DNA of 64,000 bases from Neorhodopirellula lusitana (GTDB lineage Bacteria > Planctomycetota > Planctomycetia > Pirellulales > Pirellulaceae). The stretch spans positions 62,001-126,000 of the forward strand of contig NZ_FXUG01000013.1 of assembly GCF_900182915.1 (NCBI RefSeq), given 5' to 3'. Made by a program: the position numbers and the translations under genes. The notes under the pieces are model-generated. The model made no database searches. It was not told the origin of the DNA and saw only the letters and a program-made list of their open reading frames with translations. Of this stretch, positions 17,801 through 26,439 are shown piece after piece; within the stretch, counting starts at the first letter, position 1; each line of letters begins with the position of its first letter.

Positions 17801-19692
17801 GCATCGCTGGCGGCGATCTCGCGATCGATAGCCAACAAGGAATCGGTCACGTTCGCTGTCGCGGCGTAACGATCCAACCCAACCGGATAGATCGGATCAA
17901 CAATCGGCAGCGAACGGTAGCTGCGACGCATGTGAGCGGACTCGTCCAGCACGCGGCGAAGTTCGTTTTCGATGCCAGCCAGTTCTTCGGACGCGGCACG
18001 GCGTTCAGCCATCCAGTCGGGATGGTATCCGGTGGTCGGAACAACGCGGCGTCCCCAGTCGGCGTGGGTGTGAGCCAACGTTTCGACGATGCGGGTTCGC
18101 GAAGCGAGCAACTGATCCAACGTCGCGGTCAGTTCTTGCGAAATGCGATCCATGTGCGAGGTGGTCAGGTAATCGCGATGACGGATTTGATCGCGAACCC
18201 GACGAATCGAATCGTGCATCACTGACACACGTTCGTGTCGAGCGATCCAGGTGTCGGTGGGCCAGTCGCCGGCAACCGAAGTGGGAACGTCAAAGCGAGA
18301 CAGCAACCAATCCAGATGACGCTGGGTGGCGTCGATTCGCACGGCCAGGTCATCGACCGGGTGCAGTGGCTGGTACGCATTGGTGTAGAAGTCGGCCCAA
18401 GGGCGATCGCTGCGGTAGTGGTCCATCGCACGCACGAAGTGGTCGTACCGGCGTCCTTGCATCCAATCGCTATCAAGCCATTGGTCGTCACGGAAATTCA
18501 CGTAAGTCGATGCGGAGTGATAACGCTGCGTCGGAGTCAACAACTCACGAATGCTGCGCACATCCGCCAGGACGCGTCGTAATGAAATGATTTCGCGGTC
18601 AGCCCGAGCAATCTGGTCGCTGAGTGAATCAACCGAAGCGGCCTGCCAAGCCGGTGGAAGATCATACGGCGTGTTGCCGTTCAGGTAAGTCTGAGGGCGA
18701 TCGTAGCGGTACGAATCTGGACGCGTGGACTGAGAATCCAGTTCCGCGATCCAGCGTTGTAGCGATGCAGCGCGGGTTCGAAGTGAGTCGGCACGGTCGT
18801 GCAATTGACGCAGTCGAGCATCGTCGGCTCCGTGGAAGGCAGCGTCGTGTGCATACCGGCTAACGAAGGGCTGGCCGTTGCGGTATAGGTCAGAGCTGTA
18901 GGCTTCGGTGCGGTGAGCTGTTGAGGCAACACGGCGCAGTTCTTCTCGGCGGGCAAGAAGCGATTCGCGGTTACCGAGCAGAGCGGCTCGCTCGTGTTGC
19001 AGGCCGCGGGTGTCGACGGTTGGTGAGATCGGTGGCAGGCTGCTGAGCTTGGCCAGTTCGGCTTCAACGTCCGCAAGTTCGCCACGCCAATCGCGACGAC
19101 GGCGGTTGTCTTCACGATCCGATGGGAGTGATTCGTCGAGCGAGAAACCAGCGGTTTCATTCTCGAACGGCAAGCGAGCTAAGTCGTCGCTGTTCAGGCC
19201 AGCCGATACGCACGAAGCGATCACGCGTGACACGCTGCTGGCGGTGGTGTCGATCATGACACCATCGACGATCGATTCGGGAATGCGAATGCTTTGAAGT
19301 GTGCGGGAGGCCAGCGAGGACCGAACGCTGGCAGCAGTGTTGGCGGCCGTTTCAGCCGGATCGAACCAGCCGTCGGCGTATCCGTCCCAAAGACCAGCGG
19401 TTTCGCTGCGGGCTTCGAACTCGACGGTGCGGCGTCCACCGGGAGTGCCGTCTTGTTCGCGGCGGCAGTGAATCCAGCCGTTGGAGTTGACCCAGACAAT
19501 CCGTCCGGAAGAACTGCTGAGCATGCCGCGTGGATAGTCGCGGTCAATCAGCGAATCACGAATGAATCGGCAAATCGCCGTTTTTCCCGAGCCGGCAGGC
19601 CCTAGAACCACATTCAGATGATGTGAAAGCGGGCCGATTTCGACCCGACTGAGCGGTCCGTGATTATCGATTTCGATACGGTCTAACAACAT
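14893..19692 (-). CDS. Giant SMC/Rad50-like ATPase with two DUF4332 domains and a Ser/Arg/Asn-rich linker
   Basis: The ATG at 19692 follows a strong site, AAGGAAGGAG. The 1599-residue product opens MLLDRIEIDNHGPLSRVEIG with Walker A GPAGSGKT at 31-38. Residues about 240-690 are charged, Arg-rich helices in short coiled-coil stretches. An ABC signature RLSGG ends at residue 703. Further on, IPLVMETHREMF stands where Walker B and the catalytic acid should be, but reads ME-T instead of D-E/D; LLVMTDHS is the H-loop. A first DUF4332 helix-hairpin-helix module lies near 1050-1170. Residues about 1245-1450 are almost only Ser, Arg, Asn and Gly with some Glu/Asp, surely disordered. A second DUF4332 module fills 1455-1599. 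The HhH modules suggest DNA binding. Function is unknown; it may be a chromosome-structure or repair factor. Confidence 0.85.
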   Translation of the reverse strand: MLLDRIEIDNHGPLSRVEIGPLSHHLNVVLGPAGSGKTAICRFIRDSLIDRDYPRGMLSSSSGRIVWVNSNGWIHCRREQDGTPGGRRTVEFEARSETAGLWDGYADGWFDPAETAANTAASVRSSLASRTLQSIRIPESIVDGVMIDTTASSVSRVIASCVSAGLNSDDLARLPFENETAGFSLDESLPSDREDNRRRRDWRGELADVEAELAKLSSLPPISPTVDTRGLQHERAALLGNRESLLARREELRRVASTAHRTEAYSSDLYRNGQPFVSRYAHDAAFHGADDARLRQLHDRADSLRTRAASLQRWIAELDSQSTRPDSYRYDRPQTYLNGNTPYDLPPAWQAASVDSLSDQIARADREIISLRRVLADVRSIRELLTPTQRYHSASTYVNFRDDQWLDSDWMQGRRYDHFVRAMDHYRSDRPWADFYTNAYQPLHPVDDLAVRIDATQRHLDWLLSRFDVPTSVAGDWPTDTWIARHERVSVMHDSIRRVRDQIRHRDYLTTSHMDRISQELTATLDQLLASRTRIVETLAHTHADWGRRVVPTTGYHPDWMAERRAASEELAGIENELRRVLDESAHMRRSYRSLPIVDPIYPVGLDRYAATANVTDSLLAIDREIAASDARLRALDAEIAEYSSSRSATSYEYTSLHHDHAARLRQRRAELVARLERDRPVARHESSLAELASRWLVRLSGGRHRAIRWTTTPVVTDAYTRLATNPSAADYAGIHETGRHAVDRRIHVTIDEVSEQTIPATTRALACLAVRMAAGELLGRMGRAIPLVMETHREMFAAYQSDNNRNPHTSVDSYRHWTREGVTSDSIASALSDYAAAGRQLLVMTDHSPLAHGLKRSGARTFELHTSRIVHPNRPLWRGGRRHDRYVGPHGINADGLPIADSIDPVNHEFDSRVNRAFDHAWIETAGLREDHASHRYPTQAGFEEHVHHTSDRRYAADPMPAVATDHPAAGSTYRDGYYYANQSSTQPFDTQPRDLTNQVTTARDVVVDQREASQHGMVSDSLIARHSNAAASDLTDVPFFLTVDSPIDTAPSIDAVAAQRLRRIGISHITHLMNQDSNRLADTLGLAGVDAKTVRRWQAECRLMCRVPQLRGFDARVLVGCGINDPAQLAGIHPTDLLERVKTFLATERGQRILLSGTSYELSRITSWIASANHSVHTVKRTRTVDGRPVATRVFREDQAHDEVYLTDDDFDQERYEVEVERRADRIVDELDELTRDYDSNDRTARASRRSDSQSNGSARSANGSTTRRSVSGLKSSQSSESRTRRSNNSGRSNSTSRSSNSSRSNGTSRSSGTGYSNGNGYSNGNGQSNGAGHSNSTSHSNGSSRSGESTRSSRSERSSGSGSSSRSSRSSDYDREARRRDTERDTLRYESSSNGNGNGHGNGQRSERDYDRERSNGDRSNREYERSSRSSESRSSSQPSERNGSSSSETVLRFYLERSSDVVDAPSIGPRMAERLNKIGIFTVDDLLQTDAETIAEQLNHRRIDAETILQWQQQATLVCRVPMIRGHDAQFMVAVDVTTPEELAVSDPVSLFAKVDDVANSAEGKRITRGGKLPDLEEVTEWIGYASQHRSLSAA

Positions 19693-20084
19693 CGAAGGCT
19701 CCTTCCTTGTGCTCTTTCGTGGCCAATGATGCATTGACCGGAGGTTTCGTTCGCTTTGGCTGGGGAGCCAAAACCAACGTGGGTCGACCGATATTAGCGA
19801 AGGAATTGGACGATCCTGTCCAAAGCGGGACCCTTCACCACGGTCCGGGAACGCGGACTTTAATCGAAATGCCAATTTTGTCGAAAGACCGAAATCGTGA
19901 AACTCAGCTAGTGAGCAAAAATTCACTCGAATTCAGTGGGCCCGTTGTCCCAGTGGCGCGAAACACTCGCCATTTCACTGTTTTTTGCTCACCGTTCGCT
20001 GCCGAACCAGCAGCACACAACCGCTCGTGGCATCCCCAGCAGGCTGCCTATGCTCGATTTTCACAGCAGCCGACTGATCCCGCC
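19693..20084. promoter_or_regulatory. Upstream region of the giant ATPase gene, with nested inverted repeats
   Basis: This 392-base gap lies between two genes read leftwards, so it should hold the promoter of the giant ATPase. No gene is seen. GTGAGCAAAAA (19911-19921) and TTTTTGCTCAC (19982-19992) form a perfect 11-base inverted repeat enclosing smaller hairpins, including GGCG/CGCC around 19955-19971. On the minus strand the outer arms end in T and A tracts, so it may terminate the upstream ADP-ribosylglycohydrolase transcript, or act as a binding site. Confidence 0.5.
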
Positions 20085-21545
20085 TCAACCTGCTCTGACA
20101 ATTTTGCTAGCAACTGCTCGCTGCGGGTTCTGACTGGCGGGTTCTCGCTGGCAGGAAGCCTTTCGGGAGGGCATTTGCACAAGTTGTTCGGCCAGCGTCG
20201 CAAGGTCGTCACCGAACATTTCGATGGCTTGAGGCACTTCCGTTTTGACCGAGTCCAATCCATGGCGGACCGCGATGATGCTGATCGCGATCGATAGGAA
20301 CGTGTCGATGTCGACCGATTTTTGCCAGTGATAGCCGTGCGTTTTGACAAAATCGTCGTATTGCCCGATCGCGCGAAGGTGCTGGACGTCTTCGGCATGC
20401 ACGCGGCGGTCGAGCGTCAGACCGTGCACGACGCGACGAAAGATTCCAAAGCGCCGTGGCAAGTACATTTTCTTTTCGTGTTGGTGCGAGAACCACTTCG
20501 AAAAATCAGTGTCGTTGTGGTAGCTCCAGAAACAAGCCGCGATGGGAGTGCTCCAAGCCAAATGGTCCATACCGATGTCGCGGCAGAGCTTGTAAAGCAA
20601 GTCGACGGGCTGGTCGTGTTGAGTCGCGATGGTTCGCGCCCGAGCAACACGGTCCAGGAAGAAGTTCGCTTGGTCGCCGAATTGCATGATCTTCACCGCA
20701 ACCCTCATCTCTTCAACGAGCCGGTCCATGTTGTCCGGGTCGTCGTCTAGGAAAACTTGACGCAATCGAAGGGCGACAAGAATTGCAGAGAGCCTGGCAT
20801 CAACCGTTGCATGGGTAACGCGGGTGACGCGATCAATGTTTTTGATCAGTCCTTGAAAGTCGTCTAGGTAATAGGCCGCCGCGGCAGTGACCTTCATCGC
20901 CGCGCCGTCTGCAACACCGTCGGTCGCTTGGTATAGCGGATCGTCGCTTTGAAGTAGCTTGGAAATCTGGCCTTGGTATTGCGGGTGATTGCCGCCTGCG
21001 GGCAATTCTTCGCCGTGGAAGTGATAGCCAGGTCGCCGGCGATATCGCGCAACCAGATCGGCATGGTCAAAGCCACCACAGCTGGTCAGTGACTTGCCAA
21101 TCAGCAGCGTTTGAACATAGTCGTCCGCGTCATTGCTGTCCGCATACTTCCACGCAACCCAGGAAACCGCGGCCAGCCCGCGATAGACTCTTTCAACCAC
21201 TTCGGAGCGTTGGGGCGGGCGTGGTGAGTCTTGCATGATCTGTTGAAGCGGACTGTTCAAAGGATGGTTGATCGCGAAGGCGCCTTCGTCATTGACCAGC
21301 ACGCGTGGACTGGACACCCCGTCAACGATGCTATCGAAAGCAACGCCTAGACTTGCGAGCACTTGCTCGGTCTTTTCGACAGTGAGATGTTCCGGATCGT
21401 TTTGGTAACGTTGCCGGGCGGTCAGGAAGATGACCTTGTGCCCCTGCGACTTCAGATCGTTGACATAGTCAACCGCACCTTCAATCGGCTCCATCGTTCC
21501 ATACCGGAAGAAGACGCCGTCGAAATCGAGCAGGTAGGTTGCCAT
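20085..21545 (-). CDS. HAD phosphatase fused to ADP-ribosylglycohydrolase
   Basis: The 486-residue protein has two catalytic modules. Residues 1-100 are a small HAD hydrolase: nucleophile motif DFDGV (Asp7, Asp9), threonine motif FLTAR (Thr42) and VNDEG (Asp86). Residues about 115-440 are an ADP-ribosylglycohydrolase of the DraG/ARH fold: NDADD at 138-142 in the place of the usual TDDT, then GAAMKV at 214-219, THATVDARLSAILVAL at 244-259, and the C-terminal DIDTFLSIAISIIAVRHGL at 412-430, matching the metal-binding DxDT and helix of the family. The usual N-terminal GDALG motif is missing. ARH enzymes cleave ADP-ribose from proteins or nucleic acids; a phosphatase in the same chain suggests it deals with a phosphorylated ADP-ribose product. 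The target is unknown. Confidence 0.82.
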   Translation of the reverse strand: MATYLLDFDGVFFRYGTMEPIEGAVDYVNDLKSQGHKVIFLTARQRYQNDPEHLTVEKTEQVLASLGVAFDSIVDGVSSPRVLVNDEGAFAINHPLNSPLQQIMQDSPRPPQRSEVVERVYRGLAAVSWVAWKYADSNDADDYVQTLLIGKSLTSCGGFDHADLVARYRRRPGYHFHGEELPAGGNHPQYQGQISKLLQSDDPLYQATDGVADGAAMKVTAAAAYYLDDFQGLIKNIDRVTRVTHATVDARLSAILVALRLRQVFLDDDPDNMDRLVEEMRVAVKIMQFGDQANFFLDRVARARTIATQHDQPVDLLYKLCRDIGMDHLAWSTPIAACFWSYHNDTDFSKWFSHQHEKKMYLPRRFGIFRRVVHGLTLDRRVHAEDVQHLRAIGQYDDFVKTHGYHWQKSVDIDTFLSIAISIIAVRHGLDSVKTEVPQAIEMFGDDLATLAEQLVQMPSRKASCQREPASQNPQRAVASKIVRAG

Positions 21546-21881
21546 AGGTGAGTCGTCTTGGACGTAAGTTCATCCGATTCGAAAACGCACCAATCAACGT
21601 CGTACCAATCGACTTCAAGGAGCAGCGCGGGGGCATCCTACCGAGACCGATGGCTTGGGTAAACACCGCAATATTCAACCGAATCGTTCCACCAATGTCG
21701 TCATTGCAACGTCGTTCGTTCGGCCGCCGGACGCATGATGCCCGCGCGTCTGGTGATGCCAGTTTGTCGCATGCTGCCAATCTTTCGGTGAAACGAAATG
21801 CAAGTCGGTCCAGAAAAGAGGGGCCTAGGTGAGCTTGGCCAGTAAGTCAGCAACTGTGAAATGCGCTTGTCGCGAATGGGG
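21546..21881. other. Intergenic stretch without a recognisable gene
   Basis: This 336-base region lies upstream of the HAD-ADP-ribosylglycohydrolase gene and downstream of the DUF1559 gene. I see no supported ORF, RNA gene or clear repeat. It should contain the promoter of the fusion gene. Confidence 0.5.
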
Positions 21882-23075
21882 TTAGAGTTCTTCGTTGAGC
21901 GTTTCTTGGCTGGCGCGAGTTCCCAGGGCTCCCCACAAACCGTAAGGACTGATGGATCCAGGTTCGCGTGTTCCCGTTCCTGTTGCGAGAACCGTTCCGG
22001 AATCTTGGTTGCCGGCTTCGATTGAATCCGTGATGAACTTGATTGCTCCATCGCCCATCAAGACATGCGTGCCGCCCTGGTGACGACTCGACGGCGGCAA
22101 GTAGCCGATTCCGGAATCGCCACCGGCGAGGCAGACCTCAGCATTCGGTGGCAAGATCGTGTTCATGCCAGTGTACAAGGCTGCTCCGTCGGCCCAACGG
22201 AATCCGCGGCGTTGGTTGCTGCTGCCAATGCCCGCTGGTGCGTTGTCTGCGTTTGCAGTGGTCCAAAATTGTGGTCGATCCGATGAAACCTGATCTCGGC
22301 AAAGCTTGGGATTTTCATGGATCATCGACCACGCGTTCAACAGCGATCCACTGGTGCGTTTGTCGTTGTCACCAAGATCGGTACAGATTTCACCAACCAT
22401 GATCGTGTTGGCCAAGCCGTCGAGCATGTCTCGAAACTGCATCGCCGATCGAGGAACAAACATGCCGCGGCCCGATGCTTCGACTTGCGTCGTCCGGTCA
22501 TCGACCCAACTTGCCAATTCATCATTCCAGCGAGTCGCCCCGGTGTTCAGCCAGTGAGTCGCGTCGCCCAAGCATGCGGCATAGTTCGTTCGGCCATGCG
22601 ATGGCAAGCCGATCCCCGGATCCGAAGGGCAGCGGAAGGTCGGGATTTCGGTTTGCCAAGGATCGAACTGCCGCGTCCAAGGTGCAGGGCCCATCGGCGA
22701 GAATTGTGGGTCGGGCTGCCGATCCGGCGTCCCCGTTGAAACCTGTTCCCACATCGCTTGCTGTTCGACGAACGGCAGGATGCCAACCAAGAAACTCAAG
22801 CGATACCGGTTGTTGCCCGGTGCCGACGTGCCGCCCGTATCGGAGTTCCGATCGTAGGTGCCGCCCATGTGCATCGGCAATTGTGTGTAAGAGGAATGAT
22901 AGTTGTGAAGTGCCAAGCCGATCTGCTTGAAGTTGTTCGAACAACTCATCCGCCTCGCCGCTTCCTTCGCCCCACGTGTCGCAGGCAACAACATGCCAGC
23001 TAAGACCCCGATGATCACGATCACGACCAGTAGTTCAAGAAGTGTGAACGCGAGTCGGGTTACTTTGATGCTCAT
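21882..23075 (-). CDS. DUF1559 prepilin-like protein
   Basis: The ATG at 23075 gives a 397-residue protein that starts with a type IV prepilin leader: MSIKVTRLAFTLLELLVVIV, with the usual Glu five residues after the cleavage-point Phe. After the hydrophobic helix comes CSNNFKQIGLALHNYHSSY, typical of the planctomycete DUF1559 (SBP_bac_10) family, and near the end HQGGTHVLMGDGAIKFI, the H-x9-DG motif that defines family members. These are pseudopilin-like exported proteins found in dozens of copies in planctomycetes; their role, perhaps in surface structures or uptake, is not established. It is the last gene of a three-gene leftward set. Confidence 0.93.
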   Translation of the reverse strand: MSIKVTRLAFTLLELLVVIVIIGVLAGMLLPATRGAKEAARRMSCSNNFKQIGLALHNYHSSYTQLPMHMGGTYDRNSDTGGTSAPGNNRYRLSFLVGILPFVEQQAMWEQVSTGTPDRQPDPQFSPMGPAPWTRQFDPWQTEIPTFRCPSDPGIGLPSHGRTNYAACLGDATHWLNTGATRWNDELASWVDDRTTQVEASGRGMFVPRSAMQFRDMLDGLANTIMVGEICTDLGDNDKRTSGSLLNAWSMIHENPKLCRDQVSSDRPQFWTTANADNAPAGIGSSNQRRGFRWADGAALYTGMNTILPPNAEVCLAGGDSGIGYLPPSSRHQGGTHVLMGDGAIKFITDSIEAGNQDSGTVLATGTGTREPGSISPYGLWGALGTRASQETLNEEL

Positions 23076-23133
23076 CGCATTACTCGTTGTGGGGGAATCG
23101 TTTTCGTTCTGTTTTAATGTTGTTGATGCGCGG

Positions 23134-23310
23134 TCATTCAGGCTGGCCGAGCGATAGTTCTCGCATCTCGTGATCGTAGTTTTCATAGTCTGCGGGGGTT
23201 GAGAACTCCGCATCTGACGTGGGCACTCGCAAAAGCGACTCGCCAGTGCATCCCGTAAATACGGTAAGCAAGATGATTGCAACGCCGCCTGGAATCCGTA
23301 ATTGTCTCAT
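23134..23310 (-). CDS. Small lipoprotein upstream of the DUF1559 gene
   Basis: The ATG at 23310 shares its A with the TGA of the preceding gene (TGATG), and GGAGAA lies just upstream, so translation is coupled. The 58-residue product has a short basic start, a hydrophobic core and FTGC (Cys21), close to a lipobox though with Phe at -3. The mature 38 residues are acidic and polar. Small lipoproteins next to DUF1559 genes are common in planctomycetes; the function is unknown. Confidence 0.75.
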   Translation of the reverse strand: MRQLRIPGGVAIILLTVFTGCTGESLLRVPTSDAEFSTPADYENYDHEMRELSLGQPE

Positions 23311-24041
23311 CACATTTCTCCGTTTTCGGATGCGGGAACCGCCTTGTTGGATTGTCTCCGTTCCGTCCGCGCGAAGCAAGTTTCATAAATCAGCAGTGGG
23401 ATCAACCAGCTGAACCATGAATTCATTTGATAGGATCGCTCGGATTCCAAGCCGGTTACAATGGCGGCACCAGCAATCAATCTAAGCAACAGCGGCGAAG
23501 CGAGCAGTACGAAACATCGCGTCGCCCAGCGTTGATGTGCAGCGAACTCCGCCGTCCGTGCTCGCCAAACGGCCATGCACAGACAGGCGACCGTCGCGAC
23601 GTTCAGCACCGCGAATCCGGCCGCGGAAATGGGGCCCGCATAGGCATCCTTCGCCATCACCATGCCGCTGGGAAAGACTACAAGTGCAACTAAGCCGAAC
23701 TGTAGGCGCCCCGCCCAGCGATGGAGCTTGCGAAATCCAGCACGGCCTCCGCTCGCCATCAAGAACGTTGCCAACCCCAACGCAATCGGGCTCGAAAGAA
23801 TGTGGATGTAAAACGCTTGCCGGTAACTTCCCGAAAAAGAATGGCGGCGGCCGCTCAGGAAGTTGGACTCAAAGTCCGCTGGAAAGTACCGTCGGTATTC
23901 CAACACGATCGATAAGAACACCTTCACAAACAAAACCACCATCGCCCAAAACAACATCCGGAACAACCATGCACGACGACGAGTTTTGCCTGAGTCTTCG
24001 TGGTTGCCAGTGACCCTGGATGACGCTGTCTTCAAGGACAT
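23310..24041 (-). CDS. DUF2306-like integral membrane protein
   Basis: The 243-residue product has about six to seven hydrophobic segments after a basic N-terminus. SYRQAFYIHILSSPIALGL, LHRWAGRLQFGLVAL and EFAAHQRWATRCFVLL are the conserved histidine-bearing motifs of DUF2306 proteins (FHIxxSxxAL, HRxxGR, HxxWxxR). The His and Arg residues near membrane surfaces could bind haem or quinone, but no activity is known. It is the first gene of the set with the small lipoprotein and DUF1559 genes. Confidence 0.8.
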   Translation of the reverse strand: MSLKTASSRVTGNHEDSGKTRRRAWLFRMLFWAMVVLFVKVFLSIVLEYRRYFPADFESNFLSGRRHSFSGSYRQAFYIHILSSPIALGLATFLMASGGRAGFRKLHRWAGRLQFGLVALVVFPSGMVMAKDAYAGPISAAGFAVLNVATVACLCMAVWRARTAEFAAHQRWATRCFVLLASPLLLRLIAGAAIVTGLESERSYQMNSWFSWLIPLLIYETCFARTERRQSNKAVPASENGEM

Positions 24042-24297
24042 CGTGTGAGCCTTTTCAATGTTGTTGCGAGGCGGTCTCCTTCAATCCTACCGCCAAACAC
24101 GATCAGCCGGGCATGCAGGATTTTTCAGGTCATGCAGCAGGGGTTACACGAGGCTCTCATATCAGGGATTCTGCTGTGGTTCTCGCCGTGTTGGTGCGAC
24201 GGTGTCGCCAGCCCGTTGCCAAACGAACCCGTTGTGTTGACCGGGATCGCGAGAGTCGAATCAGTGCCGACATTGAAACCAAGTGAAATGGGCGTGC

Positions 24298-25212
24298 TCA
24301 CAACAAGCCAATGTCACTTAGGATCTGTGCCACTCGTTTGCGTTCGGGGGCTAAGAATGGGTTGAATGGATAGGCGGGGAGGTCGTTGCAGATACCAAGC
24401 AGCGATGCCGCTGACTTCGTCGCCTTGATGTGGCGGGAGGCATATTTGCCAATGTCGTAGATCTCTTGAAACTTCAGGATCTTCGCCTGGACTTCCTCCA
24501 CTCTCGCGTTGTCGCCCTCGCAAAGTGCGCGGTGACATTCCACAAACAGCTGCGGAGCAACATTGGCACCGCCGTTGACGCCGCCGTCGCCACCCAAAGC
24601 GTGTGCCTCAGCAAGTTTCGCTTCTGGTCCCACCAGGATCGACCAATCGGGGCGTTCGGACTTAAGAGCACATAGCTCAGCAAAATACTCCATGTCGCCG
24701 CTACTATCCTTGATGCCAACGATCCCTTCCAACGCGGAGAGTTCACGCAGTGAGGCGATGTCGAACCACACCTTGGTCAGCTGCGGCATGTTGTAGAGCA
24801 TCACGGGAAGCGAGACCTGCGCAACCAATTCGCGGACGTAGGAGATCAACTCGGTTTGCCCGGCAGGGAAGTAGTAAGGTGTGGTGAGCACGAAAGTATC
24901 TGCACCACAATCGGCTGCGTATTTCGCCAGATTGACTGATTCCGTGAAAGCGGTGTCGGTGATGCCAACCAGTACAGGAACACGGCCATCGACGACTCGA
25001 ATCGTCGCTTGGATCATTTCGCGACGTAGGCGATAACTGAGACTGGGGGCTTCGCCAGTTGTTCCCAAGATGAAGAGACCTGAGACGCCACCTTTCAGCA
25101 CGTGGCTGATCAAACTGCTGAGACCCTCTTGGTCCAGTTCATCGCGATCCGCAAGCGGGGTGATCAACGGAGGAACGATCCCACGCAGCAATTGAGTTGA
25201 ATTCGGTGTCAT
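24298..25212 (-). CDS. Dihydrodipicolinate synthase / N-acetylneuraminate lyase family protein
   Basis: The start at 25212 ([20 protein letters not shown]) is standard for the family; the longer frame to 25458 would overlap the next gene. The 304-residue TIM barrel shows [10 protein letters not shown] (carboxylate-binding GTTGE), the catalytic Tyr in MLYNMPQL and the Schiff-base lysine in GIKDSSGD. These class I aldolases join or split pyruvate and an aldehyde. Enzymes like this act in lysine synthesis or sugar-acid breakdown; absence of lysine genes nearby and [11 protein letters not shown] near the C-terminal side leave the substrate open, and a catabolic lyase is as likely as DapA. Confidence 0.88.
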   Translation of the reverse strand: MTPNSTQLLRGIVPPLITPLADRDELDQEGLSSLISHVLKGGVSGLFILGTTGEAPSLSYRLRREMIQATIRVVDGRVPVLVGITDTAFTESVNLAKYAADCGADTFVLTTPYYFPAGQTELISYVRELVAQVSLPVMLYNMPQLTKVWFDIASLRELSALEGIVGIKDSSGDMEYFAELCALKSERPDWSILVGPEAKLAEAHALGGDGGVNGGANVAPQLFVECHRALCEGDNARVEEVQAKILKFQEIYDIGKYASRHIKATKSAASLLGICNDLPAYPFNPFLAPERKRVAQILSDIGLL

Positions 25213-25312
25213 CGTTTTCAATGGAACTTCAGATCTCTTTGGACGATTTCGATTTTCGGATTGGCAACCGGCAATCAATGCGCTGGGATGGGGGGCTGAG
25301 AACTGAGGACTG

Positions 25313-26356
25313 CTAAAACTTCCAGCCAGCTTGCAGGAAGATGGCGTCATCGAGATCGATTTCGATGTCTTGGTGCTCGTATTCGATGCTGCGATTGAAT
25401 GCGTAGCCACCTTCGATTTGCAGTCCACGGTTGCCTTGTTGGATGACTTCGTAGCCAAACAGCAACCGGAGTTCGCCCACGGTCAGTTCGTCATGAGATC
25501 CGTCGTCCCGCGAGACGGCCCAGGTGTTGCCACCGAGCTGGCCGCCGACGTAGGCCCATGCTTCGGCCAGGGCACCTTGTTTCCACGTTCGATAGCTAAG
25601 CCTGGGGCGTGGCATCGTTAGATCCAGTTTGCACCAAGGGCGTGGCGTCCACGTCGCGCCGATGACCGGCAACACGCCTAAATCGGAGCGGTCGAAATAG
25701 ACTGCACCCAACGAGACGTTCCAGTCGGTGGATACTTGCCAGTTCACCACGCCAAGCCCCAACAGTCGAAAAGCATTTTCGCTGGTTGTGAAATCACTCC
25801 GCACGGCCGGTGTCAGCAACACCATCGTGGATAGCTTCTCGGTCCATTGTTTGCGTTGCAATAACGTCACGCCGGTGCTGTAGAGCGTTTCGGGGACGTC
25901 AATTGCGGTGGGCCCATCAAGCAGGTCAGTGCGAAAGAACGGACTGACGGCCAGGATGTTTTCGAGGCTGCCCAGCGGCACGCCGACAGCGACTCGAGCT
26001 TCCAGGTAGGTCTGGTTCAGGCCACCGGCGCGGTCGCCGAGTCCTTGGACATGCCCACCAGAAATCTCGCTGCCTTGATAGAAGCTGCGCCGAAATCGTT
26101 CGACCGGAACTTCCGTTGCCAACGGCGTCAGGACCGGAGAGTATGGGTCCGAAACGATCAGTCCGTCTGATTCGTACAGGTTGAAGTCGGGGCTGCCAGA
26201 GCTTTCGACCAAGGGCACCTGGGCGTTGGCGCGTGAAACTCCCAGCGGTAAATCGGTTACCAAGCCCAAGACAGAGCAAAATGCCACAGCGCAGCGTCGA
26301 GCAATGGCGAAAACGCCAAACCGAGAGCCAGGGTTTGCGGCAGTGTTTGTGATCAC
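25313..26356 (-). CDS. Exported outer-membrane beta-barrel protein of unknown function
   Basis: The 347-residue product has a signal peptide (core [18 protein letters not shown], cut near SRANAQ). The rest is beta-rich with alternating hydrophobic residues, e.g. [27 protein letters not shown] and [12 protein letters not shown], and ends AGWKF with a terminal Phe. This pattern is typical of planctomycete barrel proteins (possibly DUF6268). It probably sits in the outer membrane. It lies 100 bases upstream of the aldolase gene and may be transcribed with it. Confidence 0.75.
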   Translation of the reverse strand: MITNTAANPGSRFGVFAIARRCAVAFCSVLGLVTDLPLGVSRANAQVPLVESSGSPDFNLYESDGLIVSDPYSPVLTPLATEVPVERFRRSFYQGSEISGGHVQGLGDRAGGLNQTYLEARVAVGVPLGSLENILAVSPFFRTDLLDGPTAIDVPETLYSTGVTLLQRKQWTEKLSTMVLLTPAVRSDFTTSENAFRLLGLGVVNWQVSTDWNVSLGAVYFDRSDLGVLPVIGATWTPRPWCKLDLTMPRPRLSYRTWKQGALAEAWAYVGGQLGGNTWAVSRDDGSHDELTVGELRLLFGYEVIQQGNRGLQIEGGYAFNRSIEYEHQDIEIDLDDAIFLQAGWKF

Positions 26357-26439
26357 GATCCGTCGTTGATAACAAATCGCAAACTCTCAATGCAATCGCG
26401 TTCATTGTGCGAGAAGAGAGAGTCGAAAAACGGCAAATA

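Noticed and set aside
25213-25458. N-terminal extension of the aldolase frame
   Set aside because: The extra 82 residues are Ser/Thr/Lys-rich, overlap the outer-membrane protein gene, and family members start at the ATG at 25212.
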